In this document: one piece after another, positions 7,552-14,693 of the stretch
Position numbering within the stretch: the stretch's first letter is position 1
Layout: the number at the start of each line of letters is the position of its first letter
Assembly: GCA_003514385.1 (NCBI GenBank)
Contig: DOQR01000004.1
Span: forward strand, 452,754-516,753
DNA length: 64,000 nucleotides
Source: Oscillospiraceae bacterium
GTDB taxonomy: Bacteria; Bacillota; Clostridia; Oscillospirales; Acutalibacteraceae
Direction of reading: 5' to 3'
Notes under the pieces: model-generated
Databases searched by the model: none
The model's input: the letters and a program-made list of their open reading frames with translations, nothing else
Told to the model about the DNA's origin: nothing
Translations under genes and position numbers: made by a program

Positions 7552-9599
7552 TATTCTCTCTCCTTTGCGCCGCTGACTATCTTATAATAGGCGTTGGAGG
7601 TGACGCGGTAAATAAGAGTATAGAACAGCGCGAACACAACGAAGCACACAAGAATTGTCACGGCGAAGAGGACGGGGTTGTTGAAGTTAAATGCGAGCAA
7701 TATTCTGCGGATTATTATAGACGCGAATATCATATGCAGACCCGCTCCCGCAAGAGGCAGGAAGAATACCGTGAGCAGCTGGGAATTGATGCTCTTTCTT
7801 ATCTCTTTCTTCGTCATGCCGACCTTCTGCATTATCTCAAAGCGCGACTGATCTTCGTAACCCTCAGAGACCTGCTTATAGTAGATTATCAGCACAGCCG
7901 CGAAGATGAACACGACCGAGAGCATGACTCCGAGATAGAACAGCGAGCCGAAGGCAGAATAATAATCATCCCTGCCGGCATTGCGGCTGTCTATCGAGAA
8001 GGACATCATATTGCCGTAAGACGACATTACCGGTTTTGTCGCGTCGATATAGTCATTGCACAGCGCTCTCTCGCCGGCGGTATCGAGATCGGTATCGAAA
8101 AATCTGAAATACTTATAGTTGACGGTGCGCACCCCGTTGTGGTTTTCGGGCTTTGCAAAATCCGTGGCTGCACTTTTGAAGTCGGGCACGAAAATATATA
8201 TCGAGGACGCGATATTTACGGCGGAGTCGCCGTCAATGAGGAAGCTGTCGACTGTCTTTTTGACTTTGTAGGTCTTGCCGTCGCCGAGAGTCACGGTGTC
8301 ATATTTATACTTCATTCTGTAGCCATAGACTATGACCTCATCGGGCGCGAGGGTTTCGTTCGTGCCCATGACGGCGTTGTAGTCCTCTATCGGCACGACA
8401 TCGAAGCAGATATACGCATTCGAGTTTGAACCGATTGTTACGCCCGTGCCGCCTGCGATCAGCTTGCCGCCGTCGGAAATCGTGCCGACAGTCACAACGG
8501 ATCTGTAGGACGCAAAATTTGAGGCATTCGCCTTATGCGAAGCGGCAAGGGAATCGACGCCTGCGGCGACTTTTTCGATATTGCCGTCATCGAGTCCGTT
8601 GATAGTATCAAAGCCTGTCGAGAGCACGATATCGCGCGGATAGCGGGTGTTGACGCTGTCCTCAGTGCCGAAGAGCAGGCAGGTGGTCGAGGATATCATG
8701 ACGAGCACCATTGTTGCAAGCACGCAGACGGACGCGAGTCCCGCGCCGTTTCTCTTCATTCTGTAGGTCATTGAAGAGACGGAGATGAAATGATTCGGCT
8801 TATAATAGTAGTTCTTGCGCTTTTGCAGGAAGCGGCAGAGAAGCACCGAGCCGAATATCATCAGAAGATAAGTGCCTATGATGACCATTATGACCGCGAT
8901 GAAAAACACAAGTATCGCGCTCAGGGGCTCTGTTATCACAACGGCGGTAATATATGCGCCGATGAGCAAAACTGCGCCGATGATGCCGAGAAGCGGGTTA
9001 GCTTTCGGCGGCTTCTCGCCGAGGTTTTCACTCCTTATCAAAGTCACCGCGCTCGCGCCCATTATCTGGCGCACGGAGTTGATGAAGAGGAGCAGGAAGA
9101 TAACGGCGAAAACGCCGACGGTCAGCAATATTGCAGTCGGAGAGACATGGAAAACATAGCTGATATCAGTGCCGCCTATCGCCTTGACGAGTCCGAGTTC
9201 GGCAAGCTTCGAGAGCGCGACGCCGAGCACAAGACCGCAGAAGAGCGATATAGCAGAAGTTATCAGGCTCTCCCAAAAGAGCAGGATGCTGATATTCTTT
9301 TTGTCCATGCCGAGGATGTTATAGAGTCCGAACTCTTTCTTCCTGCGTCGGATAAGAAACGAATTTGTATAGAAAAGAAAGATGCAGGCGAATATGGCGA
9401 TGACCCAGCCGCCGAGCATGAGCACGATGTTGACCGTACCCTCGCCGAATGTGCCCTTGAGCGACTCGCCGTAGCGCAGGAAAATAACGATATAATACAT
9501 CATTATCATGCCTATCTGCGTTAAAATATACGGCAGATAGAGGCGCTTGTTCTTCCTTATCCCGTCAAACGCGAGGCGCGGATAGAAAAACTTTTTCAT
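7551..9599 (-). CDS. BceB-like ABC transporter permease (FtsX/MacB-type)
   Basis: Membrane subunit of an antimicrobial-peptide resistance/sensing exporter. 682 residues with the BceB layout: TM1 near residues 20-40, a group of segments to about residue 310, a long extracytoplasmic insertion (roughly 310-540, with the SSTTCLLFGTEDSVNTRYPRDI start), and three terminal segments (GVMLSVVFIFAAVLIIYY, LLTVFFLPLAGAGLHM, AVTILVCFVVFALFYTL). The N-terminal RKNKRLYLPYILTQIGMIMMYYI and RRRKKEFGLYNILGMDKK are typical of Bce permeases, and MQKVGMTKKEIRKSI is the coupling helix. It overlaps the ATPase gene by four bases. Confidence 0.9.
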   Translation of the reverse strand: MKKFFYPRLAFDGIRKNKRLYLPYILTQIGMIMMYYIVIFLRYGESLKGTFGEGTVNIVLMLGGWVIAIFACIFLFYTNSFLIRRRKKEFGLYNILGMDKKNISILLFWESLITSAISLFCGLVLGVALSKLAELGLVKAIGGTDISYVFHVSPTAILLTVGVFAVIFLLLFINSVRQIMGASAVTLIRSENLGEKPPKANPLLGIIGAVLLIGAYITAVVITEPLSAILVFFIAVIMVIIGTYLLMIFGSVLLCRFLQKRKNYYYKPNHFISVSSMTYRMKRNGAGLASVCVLATMVLVMISSTTCLLFGTEDSVNTRYPRDIVLSTGFDTINGLDDGNIEKVAAGVDSLAASHKANASNFASYRSVVTVGTISDGGKLIAGGTGVTIGSNSNAYICFDVVPIEDYNAVMGTNETLAPDEVIVYGYRMKYKYDTVTLGDGKTYKVKKTVDSFLIDGDSAVNIASSIYIFVPDFKSAATDFAKPENHNGVRTVNYKYFRFFDTDLDTAGERALCNDYIDATKPVMSSYGNMMSFSIDSRNAGRDDYYSAFGSLFYLGVMLSVVFIFAAVLIIYYKQVSEGYEDQSRFEIMQKVGMTKKEIRKSINSQLLTVFFLPLAGAGLHMIFASIIIRRILLAFNFNNPVLFAVTILVCFVVFALFYTLIYRVTSNAYYKIVSGAKERE

Positions 9600-10360
9600 T
9601 TGCGCTCACCGCCTGTCGCAAGCAGAGTCAGGGTCTCGGATATCTTCTGATAGAGCTGGCTGTCGGTATCGGCGCCGCGATAGATCTGATGGAACACCTC
9701 GCCGTCCTTTATGAAGAGCACGCGCTTTGCGGAGGAAGCCGCCTTGACGGAGTGCGTGACCATAAGAATAGTCTGACCGAGGGCGTTGACCTCGGTGAAC
9801 AGGCGCAGCAGTTCATCGGTGGACTTTGAATCGAGCGCGCCGGTCGGCTCATCGGCGAGAATTATGCGCGGCTCGGTTATCAGCGCGCGGGCGACAGCCG
9901 CCCTCTGCTTCTGGCCGCCGGATATCTCATAGGGATATTTCTTGAGCAGTTCCGTTATGCCGAGACGCTTTGCTATCGGTTCGAGGCGGGAATGCATCTC
10001 ATCGTAGCTCTTGCCCGCGAGGACGAGCGGAAGATAGATATTATCTTCAACCGTGAATGTATCGAGAAGATTGAAATCCTGGAACACGAAGCCGAGGTTG
10101 TCTCTGCGGAAAGCGCAGACAGCGGAATCCTTTATCTTTGAAAGATCCCTGCCGTCGATCATAACGCTGCCGGAAGTGGGTCTGTCAAGAGCCGCAAGAA
10201 TATTGAGCAGAGTGGTCTTGCCGGAGCCGGATTCGCCCATGATAGCGACATACTCGCCCTCCGACACGCTGAAGTTAACATTTTTAAGAGCCTCGACCTT
10301 ATTGCCGCCGAGACGGGTTGAATAGACTTTTTTGAGTCCGTTGACTTCCAAAATACTCAC
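9596..10360 (-). CDS. BceA-like ABC transporter ATPase
   Basis: ATP-binding subunit partnering the permease at 7551-9599. All motifs are intact: Walker A GESGSGKTT, Q-loop FVFQDFNLLD, signature ISGGQKQRAAVARAL, Walker B IILADEPTGALD, H-loop MVTHSVKAA. It belongs to the LolD/MacB/BceA group. 254 residues is standard. A spaced inverted repeat resembling a BceR box lies about 90-105 bases upstream of the start, and the kinase/regulator genes are just upstream on the same strand, so induction by the cognate two-component system is expected. Confidence 0.93.
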   Translation of the reverse strand: MSILEVNGLKKVYSTRLGGNKVEALKNVNFSVSEGEYVAIMGESGSGKTTLLNILAALDRPTSGSVMIDGRDLSKIKDSAVCAFRRDNLGFVFQDFNLLDTFTVEDNIYLPLVLAGKSYDEMHSRLEPIAKRLGITELLKKYPYEISGGQKQRAAVARALITEPRIILADEPTGALDSKSTDELLRLFTEVNALGQTILMVTHSVKAASSAKRVLFIKDGEVFHQIYRGADTDSQLYQKISETLTLLATGGERK

Positions 10361-10391
10361 TGTAGTTGACCTCCTGTCATTTTGTGGCTCT

Positions 10392-10397
10392 ATTATA
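10392..10397 (-). promoter_or_regulatory. -10 element of the bceAB-like promoter
   Basis: TATAAT on the minus strand, 32-37 bases upstream of the ATPase start. No good -35 lies 17 bp further upstream, which fits an activator-dependent promoter served by the box at 10452-10467. Confidence 0.6.
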
Positions 10398-10451
10398 GCC
10401 GAAAAGGGAAATGCGCCTCCATAGAAAAGGCTTACATTTCCCCTTTCAAAT

Positions 10452-10467
10452 CTTACGGTTTTGTAAG
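10452..10467. promoter_or_regulatory. BceR-like regulator box
   Basis: Minus strand reads CTTACAAAACCGTAAG: perfect 5-bp arms CTTAC/GTAAG, and one mismatch from the TNACA-N4-TGTAA pattern I recall for BceR-type regulators. It sits between the kinase stop and the -10 element of the exporter genes. Confidence 0.65.
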
Positions 10468-10470
10468 AAG

Positions 10471-11457
10471 TTATTCTTTTCTGAGTTTGTACTGACTGAG
10501 ATCGAGGCGAACCGTTGTCCCCTCGCCCACTGTTGAAGAAATCGAGATATCAATGCCGAGGTTTTGACATATGCGGCGGCAGAGATAAAGCCCGAGCCCG
10601 CTCGCGCGGCGGTCGGTTCTGCCGTTGCAGCCGGTATAGCCTTTGTCAAACACGCGCGGCAGATCCTCCGGCGCTATGCCTATCCCCGTATCCTCAATGC
10701 AGAGAATTTTGCCCTCGGAATAAATCTTTATGCTCCCCTCGCGGGTATATTTGAGCGCGTTTGAGAGCAGCTGCTCGACGACGAACGCGAACCATTTTTC
10801 GTCCGTGACGGCTTGAATATCAACGCTGTCATATTCGAGGCGGATCCTGCGGTCGATAAACTCCGAGGCGAATTTTTTCACCGAGCTTCTGATTATTTCG
10901 TCTATATCCTGCTGAGTAAAAACATAGTCGCTGTAATCCGAGCCAAGACGCACAAAGACGAGCACCATTTCGACATACTGCTCTATACGCGACAGTTCGG
11001 ACGCAAGTCTGCGCGCTTCGGGCACATCTTCTTTCTGAAGAGTCAGACGCATCGCCGCTATCGGCGTTTTTATCTGGTGCGCCCAGACGGTGTAGTAATC
11101 GACGGTGTCGCGTATGCGGCTGTCCGTCTGCGCAGTTATCTCCGCTATTTTTTCCTTGAGCACGGATATCAGTTGCTGATAGTCGGAATCGACTATCCCC
11201 TCCGGCTCGGGCAAAGCAGATATAAGTTCGGTGTTCCTGCGGTGAAGCTCTTCGAAAAACTTGTGGCGGCGATAGGCCTTCGTAATATCATAGGCGGCGA
11301 ACACCGCGCCGAAAAGCAGGCACAGTGCACACGGATACATCACGGCGCGCACGGGCAGACGGTAGAACCAAAACGAAACCGCGAATATGCAGACGAAAAG
11401 CAGAAGCATCGAAAGCCGCTTCCACCGCTCTTTGAGATAACCCTTGAAAAAGCTCAT
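10471..11457 (-). CDS. Intramembrane-sensing histidine kinase (BceS-like)
   Basis: 328 residues. Two N-terminal membrane segments (LLLFVCIFAVSFWFY and AVMYPCALCLLFGAVFAAY) are separated by only a few residues, the hallmark of kinases that sense through their partner BceAB transporter. The phospho-acceptor is the His in VWAHQIKTPIAAMRL, the N-box is EQLLSNALKYTREG, G1 is EDTGIGI and G2 is RASGLGLYLCR. It lies 13 bases downstream of its response regulator. Expected signal: transport flux caused by bacitracin-like or other peptide antibiotics; the actual peptide is unknown. Confidence 0.92.
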   Translation of the reverse strand: MSFFKGYLKERWKRLSMLLLFVCIFAVSFWFYRLPVRAVMYPCALCLLFGAVFAAYDITKAYRRHKFFEELHRRNTELISALPEPEGIVDSDYQQLISVLKEKIAEITAQTDSRIRDTVDYYTVWAHQIKTPIAAMRLTLQKEDVPEARRLASELSRIEQYVEMVLVFVRLGSDYSDYVFTQQDIDEIIRSSVKKFASEFIDRRIRLEYDSVDIQAVTDEKWFAFVVEQLLSNALKYTREGSIKIYSEGKILCIEDTGIGIAPEDLPRVFDKGYTGCNGRTDRRASGLGLYLCRRICQNLGIDISISSTVGEGTTVRLDLSQYKLRKE

Positions 11458-11470
11458 AACCCCTCCGAAA

Positions 11471-12142
11471 TCAAGCTATTATATACCCCACGCCGAACTT
11501 TGTGGCGATAAAATCTTTGAGTCCCGCCGCGTCAAGCTTCTTTCGCAGGCGGTTGACATTGACGGTGAGTGTATTTTCATCGACGAACGAATCCGTCTCC
11601 CAAAGGCGTTCCATCAGCTTTTCGCGGCTGACCACCTTGCCTTTATTTTCCATCAGGCAGAGCAGAATACGATATTCATTTTTGGTCAGCGTTATCTTTT
11701 CATCGCCGAAAACGAGAGAATTTTCGCCCGTATCAAGCAATGCGCCGCGATGCTCGAGCACCGGGACATTGGCGCCGAAATCGTAAGTACGGCGCAGAAG
11801 AGCCTGAATTTTCGCCATGAGGACGCTACCGTCAAACGGCTTCGAGATAAAATCATCCGCGCCGAGATTCATCGCCATGACGATGTTCATATTATCCGAC
11901 GCCGAGGAGACGAAGATTATCGGCACCTTTGAGACGCGGCGAATCTCACTGCACCAGTGATAGCCGTCAAAGAACGGCAGCATGATATCGAGCAGGACTA
12001 TATGCGGCGAAAACTCGGCGAATTCGTGCATGACATTGCTGAAATCCCGCACGATATGCGTCTGAAGATTCCACGCCTGTGCCTGCGCCGCGACGGCGTT
12101 CGCTATCCCCGGATCGTCCTCAACGATAAAGAGCCTGTACAT
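11471..12142 (-). CDS. OmpR-family response regulator (BceR-like)
   Basis: Partner of the kinase that follows. The receiver domain (residues 1-115) has the acidic pair EDD at the N terminus, the phospho-acceptor Asp in IVLLDIMLPFFDGYHW, the Thr/Ser in FVSSAS and the Lys in FISKPFDG. The winged-helix DNA-binding domain (about 130-223) has the ITLTKNEYRILLCLMENKGKVVSREKL and TVNVNRLRKKLDAAG blocks. It should activate the exporter operon through the TTACA-type box. It is the first gene of this minus-strand run. Confidence 0.93.
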   Translation of the reverse strand: MYRLFIVEDDPGIANAVAAQAQAWNLQTHIVRDFSNVMHEFAEFSPHIVLLDIMLPFFDGYHWCSEIRRVSKVPIIFVSSASDNMNIVMAMNLGADDFISKPFDGSVLMAKIQALLRRTYDFGANVPVLEHRGALLDTGENSLVFGDEKITLTKNEYRILLCLMENKGKVVSREKLMERLWETDSFVDENTLTVNVNRLRKKLDAAGLKDFIATKFGVGYIIA

Positions 12143-12310
12143 ACCGCACCTCCGAAAACTGTTTCATCAAAGTCAACGGACAAAGCCGCCCGAAAACTTC
12201 GGCTGTATATAAAATAATTATACGGCATCCGCCGCCGCGTTTCAAGAAAAACAGTATCGCAAATGAACTTCGGCGCATAGAATATACAGAAAAAACTTTG
12301 GAGGTGCCAA

Positions 12311-12721
12311 ATGAACAACAATCAAAACCGCTGCGGCTGCGGCGGACAGCCGACAGTCATGGACATTGACCGCGAGACGAAAGAGAACACAAATTTCCGA
12401 AAAGAGGCATGGACGGGCGAGCATCTGCAGGTAACGCTGATGTGCATACCCACAAACTGCGACATCGGCGCGGAGATCCACGAGGACACAGATCAGCTCG
12501 TCTGCATCGTGCAGGGCTGCGCGACAATAAGCTTCGGCGCGACGAAATGTTCCATGTGCGACGGTCAGAGGGCAAACGGCGGCGACGCCTGCCTCATCCC
12601 CGCCGGAACCTGGCACAATATAACAAACAGCGGAAGCATCCCGCTCAAGGTATATTCCGTATACGCTCCTCCGCACCACGCGGCAGGAACAGTCCAGCGC
12701 ACCAAGACCTGCGACTGCTGA
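12311..12721 (+). CDS. Cupin-domain protein
   Basis: 136 residues forming a single small cupin barrel, normally a metal-binding fold. Motif 1 appears as GAEIHEDTDQLVCIVQGCATI (GX5HXH-like, with His and the later Glu/Asp as candidate ligands) and motif 2 as DACLIPAGTWHNITNSG (PXG...H). A cysteine-rich N terminus (NRCGCGGQ) and C terminus (KTCDC) are unusual and might bind extra metal or form disulfides. GGAGGTGCC precedes the ATG. It stands alone between two minus-strand units. The substrate and even enzymatic activity are unknown. Confidence 0.88.
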   Translation: MNNNQNRCGCGGQPTVMDIDRETKENTNFRKEAWTGEHLQVTLMCIPTNCDIGAEIHEDTDQLVCIVQGCATISFGATKCSMCDGQRANGGDACLIPAGTWHNITNSGSIPLKVYSVYAPPHHAAGTVQRTKTCDC

Positions 12722-12722
12722 A

Positions 12723-12773
12723 AATAAAATAGATACAGGCGCCGTGACTCTGGTGGATCACGGCGCCTGTATC
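12723..12773. terminator. Long hairpin, terminator-like for the minus strand
   Basis: Perfect 16-bp inverted repeat (arms 12732-12747 and 12758-12773, core GGCGCCGTGA/TCACGGCGCC) with a 10-base loop. On the minus strand it is followed by TATTTTATTTT, so it best serves the gene at 12902-13195. It lacks a T-run on plus but may still end cupin transcripts. Confidence 0.8.
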
Positions 12774-12901
12774 GTTGAGGAAGTGGAGATAAAAAAGATA
12801 ATATGGAAATTCCAAAACGCAGGTTGGGGGTTCTGCGTTTTGCGTGGATGGTGAAATCAGCGAAGCATTACTTTCTGCTTATTCTCGCCCGGCAGTCGAA
12901 A

Positions 12902-13195
12902 TCATCCGACCTCGACCGCCGAAAAGTCATAGTACAGATCCATCGGGCGGTTATCGTCGAGCAGGAGTATGCTGTTATCCTCGAGCAGGAGGTTATCTCC
13001 CGCATACTTCATGATAAAGTCTATGCCATAGTTGACAGCCTGTTCTTCATTCTCAGCGTAAATAAATCCGCTGACGGGGTTGACGGTGTCCTCGCAGGCG
13101 CCTATCTCCCTGCCGTCATCTCCGATTTTCTTGCATCGGCATTCGAGCACATAGCGCGAGCCGATATCCGGAAGTCCGTCATATTCTTTTAGCAT
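12902..13195 (-). CDS. Hypothetical protein (97 aa)
   Basis: Small acidic soluble protein, no signal peptide or membrane segment. It contains RYVLECRCKKIGDDGREIG and the stretch NEEQAVNYGIDFIMKYAGDN, ending in a very acidic LLLDDNRP...YYDFSAVEVG. I do not recognise a family. It is a credible gene because it ends before a strong minus-strand terminator and keeps good coding character. Its promoter could be the minus-strand -10 at 13365-13370 belonging to the small-RNA-like locus A, roughly 160 bases upstream of the ATG. Confidence 0.6.
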   Translation of the reverse strand: MLKEYDGLPDIGSRYVLECRCKKIGDDGREIGACEDTVNPVSGFIYAENEEQAVNYGIDFIMKYAGDNLLLEDNSILLLDDNRPMDLYYDFSAVEVG

Positions 13196-13307
13196 TATTA
13201 TCCGTCCCTTGAATTTATCTGCAGGTGCGGTTTGCCGCAGCCTGCCGCATGCCTCCGCGCTGCCGGCGGTCAGGCAGCAGACGGAAAAACCCGCCCGCTT
13301 CCCGCCG

Positions 13308-13370
13308 TATAGGAGTATAGGAGGTAGTTGGCTTCATTTATGTACTTCGCTTGAGTACGCCATAATTTTA
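13308..13370 (-). ncRNA. Putative small RNA locus A (LytTR-associated, anti-SD motifs)
   Basis: Minus strand, reading leftward. A TAAAAT -10 (13370-13365) is followed after 6 bases by a 5' hairpin (GTACT/AGTAC, 13358-13342), then an unpaired tract carrying two CTCCTA motifs (within 13327-13308) able to pair with Shine-Dalgarno sequences. The block 13308-13440 aligns end to end with 13701-13834. The 5' hairpin is kept although its bases differ between the copies, which supports an RNA. The 3' end is undefined because no clean terminator follows; transcription could run into the gene at 12902-13195. Confidence 0.5.
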
Positions 13371-13382
13371 ACGCAATGCAAG

Positions 13383-13432
13383 CAAAAAGTGTTGATTTTT
13401 CAAAAAGTGATGTAAAAATGGGCAAAAACGAT
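13383..13432 (-). promoter_or_regulatory. Spaced repeats upstream of locus A
   Basis: Three related units starting at 13383, 13401 and 13423: CAAAAAGTGTTG, CAAAAAGTGATG and CAAAAACGAT (plus-strand reading). The last two are 22 bp apart, about two helical turns. The same set recurs at 13786-13827. Probably binding sites of a LytTR regulator, most simply the one encoded at 13977; that assignment is inferred. Confidence 0.55.
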
Positions 13433-13555
13433 ATATTTCGAACAGCTATTTTTCTATACAGCAAACATGCGACATATTTTGACAGATTGTTGCGTATAAT
13501 TATCAGTGCCAAAAGAACATTTTATTTGTACGGCATAATAACACAGTTAAAAAAG

Positions 13556-13609
13556 TGTAAGAACATACCTTATAAGTCCGCCGCGGTGCAGAGTTGTAAG
13601 AAAATACCT
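13556..13609. repeat. 15-bp direct repeat pair
   Basis: TGTAAGAA(C/A)ATACCT occurs at 13556-13570 and 13595-13609, a 39-bp period (near four helical turns). It lies downstream of an isolated TATAAT at 13495-13500 on plus. Role unknown; either a protein-binding array or part of a transcript. Apart from these signals, 13441-13659 holds nothing else I can support. Confidence 0.6.
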
Positions 13610-13654
13610 GCGCAGTCGGTTGAAATATTTTTTATGCCCATACACTGTTATTAT

Positions 13655-13764
13655 AAATAAAGAAAGCAGACAAGGCGTGTGCCCTGCCTGCTTTCTTTTA
13701 TATAGGAGTTATGTAGGAGATAGATTTCACATTCACGCTCTTTTCAGAGGTCAACACTATTTTA
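13655..13764 (-). ncRNA. Putative small RNA locus B with intrinsic terminator
   Basis: Minus strand. The TAAAAT -10 is at 13764-13759 (GCGC-TAAAAT), a 5' hairpin CTCT-GAAA-AGAG at 13749-13738, two CTCCTA-type motifs within 13723-13701, then a strong hairpin (13699-13660, outer arms AAAGAAAGCAG/CTGCTTTCTTT) followed by the T-rich ATTTATAAT. Predicted length is about 90-95 nt. No open reading frame of useful size exists on it. Same architecture as locus A, so this is the better-formed member of a pair of paralogous regulatory RNAs. Confidence 0.55.
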
Positions 13765-13785
13765 GCGCATTTGCCGCCGGAAGTG

Positions 13786-13827
13786 TGAATTTTTGCAAAA
13801 GTGATGCGATTTTGGGCGAAAACGATG
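13786..13827 (-). promoter_or_regulatory. Spaced repeats upstream of locus B
   Basis: Units GAAGTGTG, CAAAAGTGATG and CGAAAACGATG (plus-strand reading); the last two start at 13796 and 13817, exactly 21 bp apart, the spacing usual for LytTR-domain direct repeats. The weak -35 (ACACTT) of the predicted minus-strand promoter overlaps the first unit, as in activator-dependent promoters. Confidence 0.55.
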
Positions 13828-13946
13828 TTTTTCGTGAGTTTAATTTGCCGAGGTCGCAAAACTCAATTCAAGCGGTGACCGGCAAACAGTAAAAAATAAT
13901 CGCTGATGACATTTTTTGTTTTTCTGTTTGCTTTTTTGACAAAATG

Positions 13947-13955
13947 TGGTATAAT
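13947..13955 (+). promoter_or_regulatory. Extended -10 promoter of the LytTR regulator
   Basis: TGGTATAAT (TGN plus perfect -10) at 13947-13955, seven bases before GGGAG at 13962. The nearby TTGACA at 13936 is too close (8-bp spacer) to act as its -35. Confidence 0.65.
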
Positions 13956-13976
13956 ATTTACGGGAGCGTGATTCTT

Positions 13977-14693
13977 TTGATAGATATACTTGTCTGCGAT
14001 GACAGCGCGGAAATAGTTGAACAAGTAAAAAAGCTGCTGTGCGCATGGGAAAAAGTGAACACTGTCAGCTTCAATATAGACTGCCGCCAATCGGGAAAAT
14101 TTATTCTCGAAAACAAGCACAAATATGACATTGCTTTCATTGATATCGAGATGCCCGAAATGAGCGGACTCGAACTCGCGGTCGAGCTCAAGAAGCAGAA
14201 CCCGGATGTACTCATCATCGTTCTGACCTCGTTCCAGCGATATCTCGACGACGCGATGCGCATCCATGTTTTCAGATATCTCTCGAAGCCCGTCGATGTC
14301 AACCGCTTCAACAAGAACCTCTTTGACGCCGTTCAGGAATACCGCACACTGAGCAAGACGATAATTCTCGAGACTCACGACATAGTCAAGAAGATAAAGA
14401 CAAAAGACATTCTCTATATTGAAAACAGGCGCTACGGCGCACTTCTCGTGACAAAAGACGCCGAATATGCGACAGGAGTCAGACTAAAAGACTGGATAGC
14501 CAAAACCGGTCAGCCGGACTGCTTTGTCTATTCCCACGCGAGCTACATAGTCAATCTGCAAAACGTCATCGACTTTTCAAAAGACAGCGTCACGCTCAGA
14601 AAAGGCGACGGCGAAACGGTAAGCGTATATATGTCCCAGCGCAAATACCCCGCCTTCAGAAAGGCATTTTTTAACTTTGCGGGAGGTATATGA
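13977..14693 (+). CDS. LytTR-family response regulator (AgrA/VirR-like)
   Basis: 238 residues. Receiver domain: acidic pair CDD at residues 8-9, phospho-acceptor Asp in DIAFIDIEMPEMSGLEL, Ser/Thr in IVLTSFQ, Lys in YLSKPVDV. C-terminal LytTR domain: DIVKKIKTKDILYIENRRYGALLVTK, then CFVYSHASYIVNLQNVI. I chose TTG 13977 because GGGAG ends 10 bases before it; the GTG at 13968 is only one base from that site. The kinase follows with a one-to-four-base overlap. It lies just downstream of the twin small-RNA-like loci and is the simplest candidate to control them. Confidence 0.9.
   Translation: MIDILVCDDSAEIVEQVKKLLCAWEKVNTVSFNIDCRQSGKFILENKHKYDIAFIDIEMPEMSGLELAVELKKQNPDVLIIVLTSFQRYLDDAMRIHVFRYLSKPVDVNRFNKNLFDAVQEYRTLSKTIILETHDIVKKIKTKDILYIENRRYGALLVTKDAEYATGVRLKDWIAKTGQPDCFVYSHASYIVNLQNVIDFSKDSVTLRKGDGETVSVYMSQRKYPAFRKAFFNFAGGI

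Noticed and set aside
13479..13500. TTGACA and TATAAT as a normal promoter (also 13936-13955)
   Set aside because: Spacers are only 10 and 8 bp, too short for sigma-A recognition; the -10 with TG extension at 13947 is accepted alone.
13376..13660. Plus-strand frame of 94 codons
   Set aside because: Covers repeat and promoter-like elements, no ribosome site, no domain; the region is better explained as regulatory.
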